Below are positions 15,659 to 24,197 of a DNA stretch of 24,337 bases, in pieces. Positions within the stretch are counted from its first letter, which is position 1. Each line of letters starts with the position of its first letter. The notes under the pieces are model-generated. The model searched no databases. It was not told the origin of the DNA and was given only the letters and a program-made list of their open reading frames with translations. This stretch comes from CAIVSN01 sp031539165 (GTDB lineage Bacteria; Patescibacteriota; Gracilibacteria; BD1-5; UBA2023): NCBI GenBank assembly GCA_031539165.1, contig JAVKLK010000030.1:1-24337 (forward strand). Reading direction: 5' to 3'. A program made the translations under genes and the position numbers.

Positions 15659-16795
15659 ATGGAACACACATATCTGCTTTGATCGAATGCAGCGAGTCGA
15701 TTAGATACAGGATTTTCTCGGAAAAAAGCTGCTCTTGAGTACATACCGTATCAATACGGACATACGTTTGCGGATGATGTGCGCGCAGCGGTATGAGAAA
15801 TGAAAGAGGCTGGATATTTCACGTCGCTCGCTGCGGGATATCCAGAAATTATGGAGCAATTCAAGCAGTGAGTACAGGCAGTTTTTCTTGGTCAAGATAC
15901 CGCGAAGTGGTCTATTCATACCCAACCAAATCCCACTATTATTCCCGCTTCAGTCGAAGAAGTACTGCTCTACACAGGAGCGATTTCAGCATCAGTTCTT
16001 GAGAATCCAGAGACTGCATGGAATGCTGCAAAAGCTCATGGATTTGATAATCCAATCGACTTCGTGAGCAGTCTCGGAGTGTATCTTCTCGATAATGAAA
16101 AACGCCTCGGGCGAAGCTCCGAGGCGCAGACATATGTCTGCGAACATCCTGATGGAAAAAAGGTTGAAACAGAACTCACAGGTGATATGCATGGTGATCT
16201 CCGAATTAGACAAACTGATATTACGGAGTATGCCACCGTATCACCCCTGGGCTTCTCGTCATCGTTTCGTCCACTAGACAAAGATACAGTAGCCTACCTC
16301 TCCCCTTACCACTCCACGGAGCCCGCATTGTTCTCCATTCTTCTCAAGTACGCTGAGCAGATATGACGCAAAGAAGAATGTGGACAAATCATGGCATCCA
16401 TCCTCGCTGAGAATGCAGGAAAGCCGCAAACTTGCGGTCCGTTCTGAGACTTTTGAATACAAGATTCCTTCACTACTTCTTTGGTTTTACTCGATCATCG
16501 TGATGTTATGCCTCTTGCATGAAACATACGAAGAGCATCAGGAAGTTTTTGTCTCTATAGCAACGCAGGAGGCGGGTATCAAGCATACATTGGGGATGCT
16601 GGAGAGCTTTCATTTGTTCGACATTCACAAACAGGAGAGATAACCGGAGAGACAGGAGTCCGATTCTTTCCTGGAGACCTAGAACTCACTCTCAAAGCCC
16701 TATTCGCCCATGCGAAAAATGGAACTGGAAGAACCTCTTTTGGTAATCTTGCACAGATGTACGAGTCCTATCTATCTGAATCTTGGAAGCACTAG
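15659..16795 (+). CDS. 378-aa orphan protein
   Basis: Seven TGA codons (15680, 15794, 15869, 16364, 16445, 16454, 16520) break this gene under the standard code; read as Gly it is open from ATG 15659 to TAG 16793-16795. It has no signal peptide or membrane segment. The central part has acidic loops (ELTGDMHGDLRI, PLDKDTVAYLSPY) and the last third is Gly-rich with small residues (YSNAGGGYQAYIGDAG, HAKNGTGRTSFG). The composition looks like a soluble globular protein. I recognise no motif. It follows the secreted 192-aa gene by ten bases, and its stop overlaps that of the convergent repeat-protein gene. Confidence 0.78.
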
Positions 16796-18309
16796 CCCTG
16801 CCACCAACCGATTTGATCCAGAAATTCAGTAAGCCCCTCTTGAAATAACTCACGTTCCCGCTCGCTTATAGAAGCAAGTCGGGTCCTGAGGGGAGAGAGC
16901 ACGACAAATCTCTTCCGCTGAAAATCGAGCTCATACTCCCCTGTCTTGAGCTCGATACTTCATCCAGACTCAGAATGATATCGCTCGTACTCTCGCAGGA
17001 AATCTTCTTGATTCTGAAGAGCAAGTCGAGTCTGGGTAGATTGACGAATCGTTTCAAGGAGCTTGAGTGTTTCGGCAGAAGGTTGTGGAGGTGTTTTTGT
17101 TTTGGGAACTGATACCGTTACTGACGGAGGCACGGGAACGGTGGGAATTTCTTCTGCTTGAAATGAGCCCCCTCAAAAAATCGTCTGCCGAGCCATATCC
17201 TCTGTAAAGTATCCCTGGTATCAAAAAAGAGGGGCTATTTCACGCCTCGAGGCATAAAGACTGTCATGCATACTTCCATACATTGAGGCATTCTCAGATA
17301 CATTCCAGAGAGAGGCAAATTGAGCCCACCGACTATTCCATCGCTTATTCGGATCATGAGGTATTGCATCATATATCTCCCGAGCCGCCGAAACAATCGC
17401 CTCTTGATTCTCCAAAAAGACTTCCCGATACATGTATTTTCTCACAACACTTTGACGCTCTGGAGAAGAAGTGCCTGGAACAGCTATTCGGAAATCAACA
17501 CCAAAAAGTTGCTCCAGAGCCTCCTTGGATCGTTCGATTTTGTACACCGTAAAAATAGATAACCGTCCTCGGATACTTGCATCCATATGAGGAAGATACC
17601 CATGATGTCGAGCGTAGTTTCGATTCCACCGGGAACAAAGAAACAAATATTTCTGTCGCCACGTCGGACTAGAACCAAGATATTGATCAAGAATCTCCTG
17701 GAAAGTATCTGAATAATCTCGAAGACTTGCCTTCGGAATAAAATCAGATTTGGAGCGAATGATTTCTTCCCTTTTTTCAAAAGGCTTCCGAGCACCGAGA
17801 ATCGATTCACCAAAAATCGCCTCAAGATCTGCTCTTCTCGGAACCTCAGAGAAACAAAATACCTCTCGAAGCACTCGATTATGATCGTTAATTCGGGAAG
17901 GCATATCTCCGTATTTGAGAGCATGTTCGGAATTATTCCAAGCATTCGCCAAAAGCGACCATCTTGACCGCCAATGGATTCCAGGAGCTCGTTCGACTTG
18001 CTCAAATACCTCCTTCGCCAAATGTACAATTTCTTCTCGATGTTCCATAAATGTCTGCGGGAGCATGTAGTTACTTTGTCGCCTCTGCATCACCACATAC
18101 CCACCAAGTTCTGGAAGTGGTTTGGACAAAGAAGTTGGATCAACGGGCTGAACTAATGCGCATACCTGATCCTTAAACCTATCAGAAAGTTTCTCTAATT
18201 GCTCTCGGAGTTGAGGATTATACATCACCGCTGTCGCAATTTCTGGAGGAATACCAAGCCCCTGAAGCGTAACAAGATTGATTCCTTCTGTCCCCTGTTC
18301 TTCTGTCAT
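16792..18309 (-). CDS. 505-aa orphan with three degenerate repeats of about 105 residues and a Pro-rich linker
   Basis: Three TGA codons (17221, 17173, 16960) are read as Gly, extending the protein well past the first. Three copies of a WxxRWxxxxxxWNxSExAxxYG-type block occur: IHWRSRWSLLANAWNNSEH (from 111), TWRQKYLFLCSRWNRNYAR (216) and RWNSRWAQFASLWNVSENA (323), each preceded by a helix such as EEIVHLAKEVFEQV or EAIVSAAREIYDAI. Spacing is about 104-107 residues. After the third copy comes a Pro/Val-rich linker (PTVPVPPSVTVSVPKTKTPP) and a charged helical C-terminus. No signal peptide is visible. It starts at ATG 18307-18309 and ends in TAG. I recognise no family; a helical-repeat binding protein is one possibility. 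Confidence 0.85.
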
Positions 18310-18327
18310 GAGAATGAAAAGTTATTT

Positions 18328-18333
18328 ATTATA
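18328..18333 (-). promoter_or_regulatory. possible -10 box of the repeat-protein gene
   Basis: A perfect TATAAT on the minus strand lies 18 bases upstream of the ATG. The nearest TTGACT (18354-18359) is 20 bp away, longer than usual, so the -35 is unclear. Confidence 0.35.
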
Positions 18334-18380
18334 TGTAAAAGGAAATCAAATAAAGTCAACTCTAAGCGTATCTTTCTTGC

Positions 18381-18408
18381 TTTACCACAAAGATGGGTAT
18401 TCTACAGA
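18381..18408 (+). promoter_or_regulatory. promoter of the exporter/DUF305 operon
   Basis: TTTACC (18381-18386), a 16-bp spacer and TACAGA (18403-18408) lie upstream of ATG 18431. The boxes are imperfect. Confidence 0.4.
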
Positions 18409-18430
18409 ATGAATCTTCCTCTATACCGCA

Positions 18431-20161
18431 ATGCTCTCTCCCAAAACAAAACTCTTCCTCGCTCCTTATCTGCAGGCAAAATGGCACGTGTTCTTGTACA
18501 TCTTCAGAATAGCACTCTTTACGAGCTTTTGATGAGTGCTTCTCTCTTTTCTGCTTTCCCATATTTCCGAGCTCCTTATCGCAAAGCATCAAGAAAAATT
18601 TGAACTGCTCCTTTGGGGATTTTGAGTGAGCATCTGCTGTTACTACTTCATTGCTTGGTGCATAAGGAAAACGGGTTCCCCAGTACTCCATTCAGTTGTA
18701 TGGAAATACCTTCACAGAAGGTACATGCCTATCATACTTACCCTCGAGAATAACTACGCAGAAACACTGGGGTCCTCCCGAATCTTCTCCATTTTTGATA
18801 GAGGGGGGCGCGCCTAGAAAGATGTCCTGAGTAGTGTAGCTGAGCAAATTACAAGAATCTGTATTATCCTTATTCCAACGGGATATATTCTTTTTCAGTA
18901 TTCCCCTTTTGTGGCGCTGGGAACAATCTTCTTGCTGTGCTGTATTGCCTTCTTTGTCTATCTGATGCAAAAAGAAATAGAGAAATCAAAGCGAGCAAAG
19001 ATGGAAGCGGTAACGGAATATGATCATGCTCTGATAAAGACGGTGCAATCTCGCTTTGAAATCCTTCAAAGTCGAGCGCTCACACAGGAGCTTGCATCAC
19101 TCGATAGAAAGAATGATTCCTATATGACACTGCTCCGAGCACAAATTAGTCGACAGCTTATGATGTACCAGGGAGTACGAGTACTGTCCTACATAATTCT
19201 TGCTGGAGCATACTGGTTCTTTGGTCATGCATATCTTTCAGGTTCAATACCACTTCAGTCAGTGATTTTGATTGCAAGTCTCATAGGGGCAGTGAGTGGA
19301 ATATTGTTTGATGTCACAAATACCTATCTTGGACTCTCCGATCAAATTCACTCCATAGAACATCTTTGGGAGAAAATTGAAGATGCTCCAAAAACACCAA
19401 ATATCTTCTCCGGACCATCCTATATCTACAAAGGAGGCACCATACAATTTGATTGAGTGGATTTTTCCTATGTCTCGTCAAATCCTATCTTGCAATCATT
19501 TCACTACACTTTTGAATCAGGGAAAAAGTATGCCCTCATCGGGAAGTCAGGAGGAGGAAAGACTACGATTATGAAACTTGCGTGCGGTTTCCTCAAGCCA
19601 ACTAAATGATCTATACAGGTGGATGGGCAGGATTTAACTATTATTCAGCTATCGGATTTCTATAATCATATCGGATACCTTACTCAAGATCCTCAAGTAT
19701 TTGATGGAACAATACGTGAGAATCTTGTTCTTGGAAGTCAAGAATCTATTCAAGAATCTGATATTCATTGTGCTCTAGAAAAAGCTGAGGCAGAATTTGT
19801 CTACACTCTTCCAAATGGTCTCGATACAGAAATATGAGAACGTTGAGTCAGACTTTCTGGTGGACAACGACAACGACTCGCTATCGCAAAAATCTTTCTG
19901 AAGAATCCAGAAATTATTCTGCTCGATGAGCCAACAAGTGCACTTGATAGCACTTCCGAAGAGGCAATTTCTCGTGCTTTTGAGCGACTATTTGAATGAA
20001 AAACAGTTCTCATAATAGCACATCGCTTGAAAACAGTACAACAAGTAGATACAATCCTCGTTATTGAAGAAGGCTGAATTGCAGAAGAAGGAACGCATGA
20101 GAACCTTTCTCAAGCGGGCGGGATTTATGCACGAATGCTCGCAGCTCAAATACATTTTTAA
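18431..20161 (+). pseudogene. type I ABC exporter half-transporter (TMD-NBD) interrupted by one in-frame TAG
   Basis: The frame encodes 576 codons, the normal length of a fused membrane-ATPase exporter that works as a dimer. Residues 1-340 are the membrane domain, starting MLSPKTKLFLAPYLQAKWHV; 345-576 are the nucleotide-binding domain with Walker A GKSGGGKTT (371-379), Q loop LTQDPQVFDGTIRENL, IGERGVRLSGGQRQRLAIAK, Walker B IILLDEPTSALD and H-loop LIIAHRLKTV. Nine TGA codons are read as Gly; those at 19835 and 19844 are exactly the two Gly of IGERG. A TAG at 18815-18817 (codon 129, after IFDRGGRA) lies in the same frame, between membrane helices, with homology-like sequence on both sides. 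It looks like a recent one-base nonsense change (TGG or CAG to TAG). A sequencing error or suppression are alternatives. Confidence 0.85.
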
Positions 20162-20170
20162 TTTTTCTCT

Positions 20171-21145
20171 ATGAAACCACCTGCCTTCGAGAAACAACAT
20201 ATCGCTTCTCTTCTTCGATATATCGGAATCAGTTTTATTACTGGAGCGATCGCTCATGGATTTTTCTCACACGAACGGTCTCTCCTTACTTTTTGAATAG
20301 GAGTTGTCTGTTTTGTTGTAGGTCAATGAATTGAAATCGGATGGGCCAAGAATTCCTGGAAAACCGTAGTACAGGGGACATTCTTAGCTCTCGGATTTGG
20401 TGCGGTCACTGGAGGGCTCCAACATTTTCCTGACTCTCCTGAACGAAGCGTATGGCTTGTTCCTACGGGGATACTCATTACTCTTATAGCTTTTCAAGGC
20501 ACAAAAATGCTGTTTGGATCAAAACACACACTTCGGTATGGTCTCATACTTCTCAGTATAAGCATCCTCGCCTCCTGACTAGCGTACAGACTTTTTCCTC
20601 AGGGAGGACAGTCGGGACATGATCATGAAATGTCAGAAGAAATGCAAACAACAGAATCTCACTCTCACTCTGTTACTTCAGAAAAGGAGTTTATCCGAGA
20701 AATGATTCCCCACCATGAAGAGGCAGTCCAAACTTCTAAGATTATTTTAAATCGTTCACAGAACGAATCCTTGAAAAAAATTGCTCAATCCATCGTATCG
20801 GCTCAAGAACAAGAAATTCTCCAGCTTAAAGACTGGCTCAATCTCTGGTATCCAGGGACAGTAGGCGTAGCTTTGTACAAACCAATGATGCGAGATCTCT
20901 CCTATCTACAGGGAGAAGAGCTCGATACCACATACATGACGGATATGATTCTTCATCACGAAGGTGCAATTACTATGGCAAAGAGTGTGCTTACACTTTC
21001 CCCAAGAGCAGAGGTTGCAAACCTAGCGAATGGAATTGTACGATCTCAATCGGAAGAAATTAAGACATTTGAGACTCTACTGGCAAATACTCCTACCAAA
21101 AACAAGGCAGACTCCGCTATAGAGGAGCATTCTCATTCTCACTAA
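20171..21145 (+). CDS. membrane protein fused to a DUF305 metal-binding domain
   Basis: This 324-aa protein starts nine bases after the exporter. Residues 1-145 hold about five membrane segments with the signature GAVTGGLQHFPDSPERSVWL, which resembles a family of small bacterial membrane proteins carrying a GGxQHFxDSPxRS motif. A His-rich junction (GHDHEMSEE, SHSHS) leads to a DUF305 ferritin-like four-helix domain (about 165-310) with the paired motifs REMIPHHEEAVQ and TDMILHHEGAIT, and the chain ends EEHSHSH. Three TGA codons (20294, 20327, 20576) in the membrane part are read as Gly. DUF305 proteins such as CopM bind copper outside the cytoplasm, so periplasm-side metal binding is inferred. 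A standard-code reading would show only the DUF305 half. Confidence 0.88.
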
Positions 21146-21149
21146 ACCT

Positions 21150-22265
21150 ATGTATTCTCTCCAAGTCCTCAGAACCTGCCTCTTACTTTGGCTAGACAAT
21201 CCCTCTATTACACTGGGGGAATGAGAAGAAATTCCCGGAGGATATCTCTCTCGGGCATTTAAAATTCCCTATAAATCCCCCGAGAAGGAAGGAGAGCTCT
21301 TTCTGAGGACATGTAAAACAAACAGCTCCCCCTATAACTATGCTTTTGATCGACTCGGAAGTTTCATGATAAGCCATGAGATGTACCGTCGCTGAAAAAG
21401 TCCCGTTCAGTCATATGGAGTATTCGGAATCAGAAAAGACTGAACTCTCGCACAAGATCTTCTTGAAAATGACCTCGAATACTTCCATGTTCAGGACTTT
21501 CGAGCAGGAAAATCAATCGATAAAAAGCTTGCCGAGATAGGAGCAACTGGTGTGCTTACGGATGATTCCAAAGACCTTCTTCGTACTATTGCAAATACTC
21601 TCGCAGAGGTCCACAACCAACCAGTAGAAAGTGGCATATCAACCGCAAATGCCGTTAAGCGTTCACAGAGAGAAATTTTTATAAATCCGCAAACAACTAT
21701 TGATACGCTTGCAAACTTTCCAAAAGATCACCCTCTATTTGGAGCATTAACTGGAAAATATGCTTATCTAGAAAAGATGCTTCGTACAATAGACTACTGG
21801 GCAGATTTTGCTGACTCTATCCCCTGTGTTCCACTTCATGGTGATTTCTGGTCAGCCAATATTCTGGAAGAGAGTAATGGCGCTATTTTTCTCATAGACT
21901 ATAGTCGTATCCCTTTCGGAGATCCATCAATTGATGTGGGAACATTTCTCGGAGCTCATCTTATATTTGATGGAATTATCAAGAAATCTCGCGTACACTT
22001 TGAGGCAGCAAGGTATTTTGTAGAGCAGTATCTTCTCAAGAGAAATACTCCAGACGCTACTCTGATCCAAAGAATCCCGATGGTTCTCTTTTGGATAGCT
22101 ATTATTCGCATCTACCCTCCTGTGTACGGGAATCTTCCAGAAAAACATATGCACGAATTTGCTGCCTATATCGACATGTGTTATCGTAATCGAGACGATA
22201 TTCTTAATTACGATTTATGCGCATCAGCACTATTCGACATGGAAAAGCCTCGTATGCAAATGTAG
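21150..22265 (+). CDS. aminoglycoside-phosphotransferase-like (APH/choline-kinase fold) protein
   Basis: This 371-aa protein starts four bases after the DUF305 gene, at ATG 21150. Three TGA codons (21222, 21393, 21441) are read as Gly. The C-lobe has the catalytic motif VPLHGDFWSANIL (His-Gly-Asp at 230-232, Asn237) and the metal-binding Asp in FLIDYSRIPFGDPSIDVG (Asp250), as in APH, choline kinase and methylthioribose kinase. The N-lobe is poorly conserved, with no clear P-loop (possibly around IRKDGTLAQ), but contains LRTIANTLAEVHN, the usual helix before the C-lobe. The substrate cannot be told; small-molecule or lipid-headgroup phosphorylation are options. Confidence 0.85.
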
Positions 22266-22984
22266 CTCCTACCCAAGACTGGAATTCAGTAGACCTTGTT
22301 CCTGAAAGTATTCCTGATCTCCAAAGACAAGCGGAGTTATTTGTTCAATCTATCTGAGATGAGAGTGTAACAATCTGGAGCTCTCCTATTCCTCGGGCTA
22401 TTCAAACGGCTCAAATATTTGAGACCGAGTTACTTGCTCAAGGAAAGAGCATTCGAAAAAAAAATATCTTTCATTCCCTCGAAGAAGTTCGAGGATTTAA
22501 ATGGATCTATCTCTCAAGTCTAGCAAATTGAGGAACCGTTGAGGTAGACGGAGTATCAATACAAGTGAATCCAGCTTTCACTAATCCCAAACAACTGAGT
22601 GTTTCAGAGTATTTCCGAAACTCCGAATGGAAAAATCTATCCCAAGAAGCAAACGTCTCTCTTGGTGTATTTGCTCCAATAGCGGAAAATATGGAAGCAT
22701 ACGACTCGATAGTGAGCCGTATGCTTCGAATTCTTGAGCGCTTAAAAGGTATACAGGAGAAACCTCATCATCTTCTCATGTTCACTCACCAATGCTGTAC
22801 CGATTTCCTCATCGAAGCAGTAAACGATTATAGTCAGTGATGAATTGATCCTGGCGCATCAGTGACTCTTGAAGTTCGAGATACGGGAATTCATATCCAA
22901 GATAGTCCTTTTGGAGTTGGTCAAGCAACGCAAGATATTATCGAAACAACAAAACAGCGGATGCAATCCGCATCCGCTGTTTAA
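22217..22984 (+). CDS. histidine phosphatase (phosphoglycerate-mutase-like) superfamily protein
   Basis: This 255-aa protein starts MRISTIRHGKASY, whose RHG (7-9) is the phosphohistidine motif; the IWSSPIPRAIQTAQIF stretch gives the second conserved Arg, EEVRGF supplies the acid region, and FTHQCCTDF probably carries the second His. Four TGA codons (22355, 22529, 22838, 22841) are read as Gly. The ATG lies 49 bases inside the upstream kinase gene in another frame, so the two are probably translationally coupled. The insertion after EEVRGF (about 60 residues) is longer than in small phosphatases. It may dephosphorylate a product of the kinase-type neighbour, which is inference only. Confidence 0.86.
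22952..22982. terminator. terminator hairpin encoded in the 3' end of the phosphatase gene
   Basis: AAACAGCGGATGC (22952-22964) and GCATCCGCTGTTT (22970-22982) form a perfect 13-bp stem with loop AATCC. It covers the last codons of the phosphatase gene and the first T of its stop codon. On the minus strand it is followed by TTTTGTTGTTTC, so it serves mainly the convergent peroxiredoxin gene, and may also end the operon from the left. Confidence 0.8.
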
Positions 22985-22997
22985 CAAGGGTTGAAAA

Positions 22998-23666
22998 TTA
23001 TTTTGTTGGAAGAGTTTTTACCACCTCAAGGATACGGGCAGCATGTCCAATTGCTTGTACATCGCGGTATGCATGATAGGCCTTCCCAGTTGAATCAATG
23101 ATAAATGTAGATCGAATAATTGAAGACGTATCGGATCCATTACCATACTCTTTGAGTTCACCCATAGCCCCAAACTCTTTCAGTAAATCTCCCTTTGCAT
23201 CCTGAAGCAACTTGATAGTAAGCTCATTTCTATCAGCAAATGCTTTGTGAGAAGCAAGATCATCTTGAGAAACCCCAATAACTTGTGTGTTATATTGAGC
23301 GAATTCAGCCTTTAGGGCAGAAAAATCGAGAGCCTGAATCGTGCAGTTTGGCGTTCCATCCTTTGGATAGAAATATACAACCGTGTACTTCGCCCCTCCA
23401 AGAATCTCAGCAAGTGAACCAGAGGCATATGTTTTAGCAGCACTATCAAGATAGTGGTACTGTTTTTGTAAATCAGGCGATACGTTGGTGATAGAAGATT
23501 CTGTGAGAGTAGATCCCGTTTGTGTAGTACCAGACGCGGTCTGTTTTTCAGAGACAGAAGCTGGAGCTACAGGAGCTGATGGGGAAGGTTTCTCGACAGG
23601 AGAGAATGTGCAAGAAGCAAGAAATGATGCTGCAAGCACAGACAAGAAAACAAGAGATGATTTCAT
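22998..23666 (-). CDS. peroxiredoxin (BCP/AhpC-TSA family) lipoprotein
   Basis: This 222-aa protein has a lipoprotein signal (MKSSLVFLSVLAASFLASC, lipobox LASC with Cys19), a Ser/Thr/Pro/Ala-rich spacer (about 20-62), then a peroxiredoxin domain with VVYFYPKDGTPNCTIQALDF. The peroxidatic Cys is Cys108 in TPNC; the resolving Cys five residues later in E. coli BCP (CTxxAC) is Leu here, and no other Cys is in the domain, so it is 1-Cys type. RSTFIIDSTGKAYHAYRDVQ is the typical end. It probably removes peroxides at the outer face of the cell, with an external reductant. No in-frame TGA. It lies 42 bases after the secreted 120-aa gene, probably one operon. Confidence 0.93.
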   Translation of the reverse strand: MKSSLVFLSVLAASFLASCTFSPVEKPSPSAPVAPASVSEKQTASGTTQTGSTLTESSITNVSPDLQKQYHYLDSAAKTYASGSLAEILGGAKYTVVYFYPKDGTPNCTIQALDFSALKAEFAQYNTQVIGVSQDDLASHKAFADRNELTIKLLQDAKGDLLKEFGAMGELKEYGNGSDTSSIIRSTFIIDSTGKAYHAYRDVQAIGHAARILEVVKTLPTK

Positions 23667-23708
23667 ACAAGAAAAAGTTACAGAAAATAGAAAAAGTATC
23701 CAACTATT

Positions 23709-24071
23709 CTATACCTGTATTTTTACTACTCCAATGTATCGAGCAGGAAATCCGTCTGATGTAACTCAAGAGGAATGGGAAGAGCTCCCCGCTCCAGTTG
23801 TCTGTGCGGAGAATATTTTCCCCTGACATTCAATCGCGTCGTGTCCAAAACTCGCAAAAGTATTAGGAAGTCTTGATGCAGCGGCAACCTGCATATCGGT
23901 ATCAACTACCCGACAACTCCAAAGATTCTCTGGAAGTTTTTCACAAAGTATATGAGCACAAGATTCTCTTTCTCTGGAAATTGAATGAGTCTGTGCTTGA
24001 AAAGAAAAAACAGGAAGCGCATGAGTCCCCAAGAAGAGGAAAGCAAGGAGCGCTATCATGAGCCGTTTCAT
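23709..24071 (-). CDS. secreted 120-aa protein of unknown function
   Basis: The protein starts MKRLMIALLAFLFLGTHALP, a clear signal peptide, with cleavage near the VFSFQAQ stretch. The mature part has four Cys (ESCAHILCEK, WSCRVV, IECQGK), suggesting two disulfides. The TGA at 23766-23768 is read as Gly in SSHSSGVTSDG and adds about 18 residues, ending GVVKIQV before TAG. No family is recognised. It precedes the peroxiredoxin lipoprotein on the same strand, and the two envelope proteins may share a role. Confidence 0.75.
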
Positions 24072-24076
24072 AGTGT

Positions 24077-24105
24077 TATGCTATACTTCCTATCGATTTG
24101 GTCAA
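24077..24105 (-). promoter_or_regulatory. possible promoter of the secreted-protein/peroxiredoxin operon
   Basis: On the minus strand TTGACC (24100-24105) is followed by a 17-bp spacer and AGCATA (24077-24082), or by a 14-bp spacer and TATAGC. The -35 is good but the -10 is ambiguous, and both would put the transcript start very close to the ATG at 24071. Confidence 0.35.
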
Positions 24106-24134
24106 GACAGAGTAGAGAAAAGAGCGCAAAATAC

Positions 24135-24162
24135 TTTACATAACAATATTTAAAAATATAGT
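24135..24162 (+). promoter_or_regulatory. promoter of the last plus-strand gene
   Basis: TTTACA (24135-24140), a 16-bp spacer and TATAGT (24157-24162) lie 35 bases upstream of ATG 24198. Confidence 0.7.
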
Positions 24163-24197
24163 CAATAGAAGTTCCTTCTCTTTAACCCGAGAAATCT

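Noticed and set aside
16102..16126. Hairpin CGCCTCGG...CCGAGGCG, considered as a terminator or mobile repeat
   Set aside because: It lies inside the 378-aa gene in frame, has no T-run and no second copy was seen in the window.
18362..18970. Two long minus-strand frames that join through a TGA, opposite the start of the ABC exporter
   Set aside because: The plus strand encodes membrane helices and exporter-like sequence over the same bases; the minus-strand product is rich in Cys, Lys and Glu without any motif and has no promoter. It is the shadow of the exporter gene.
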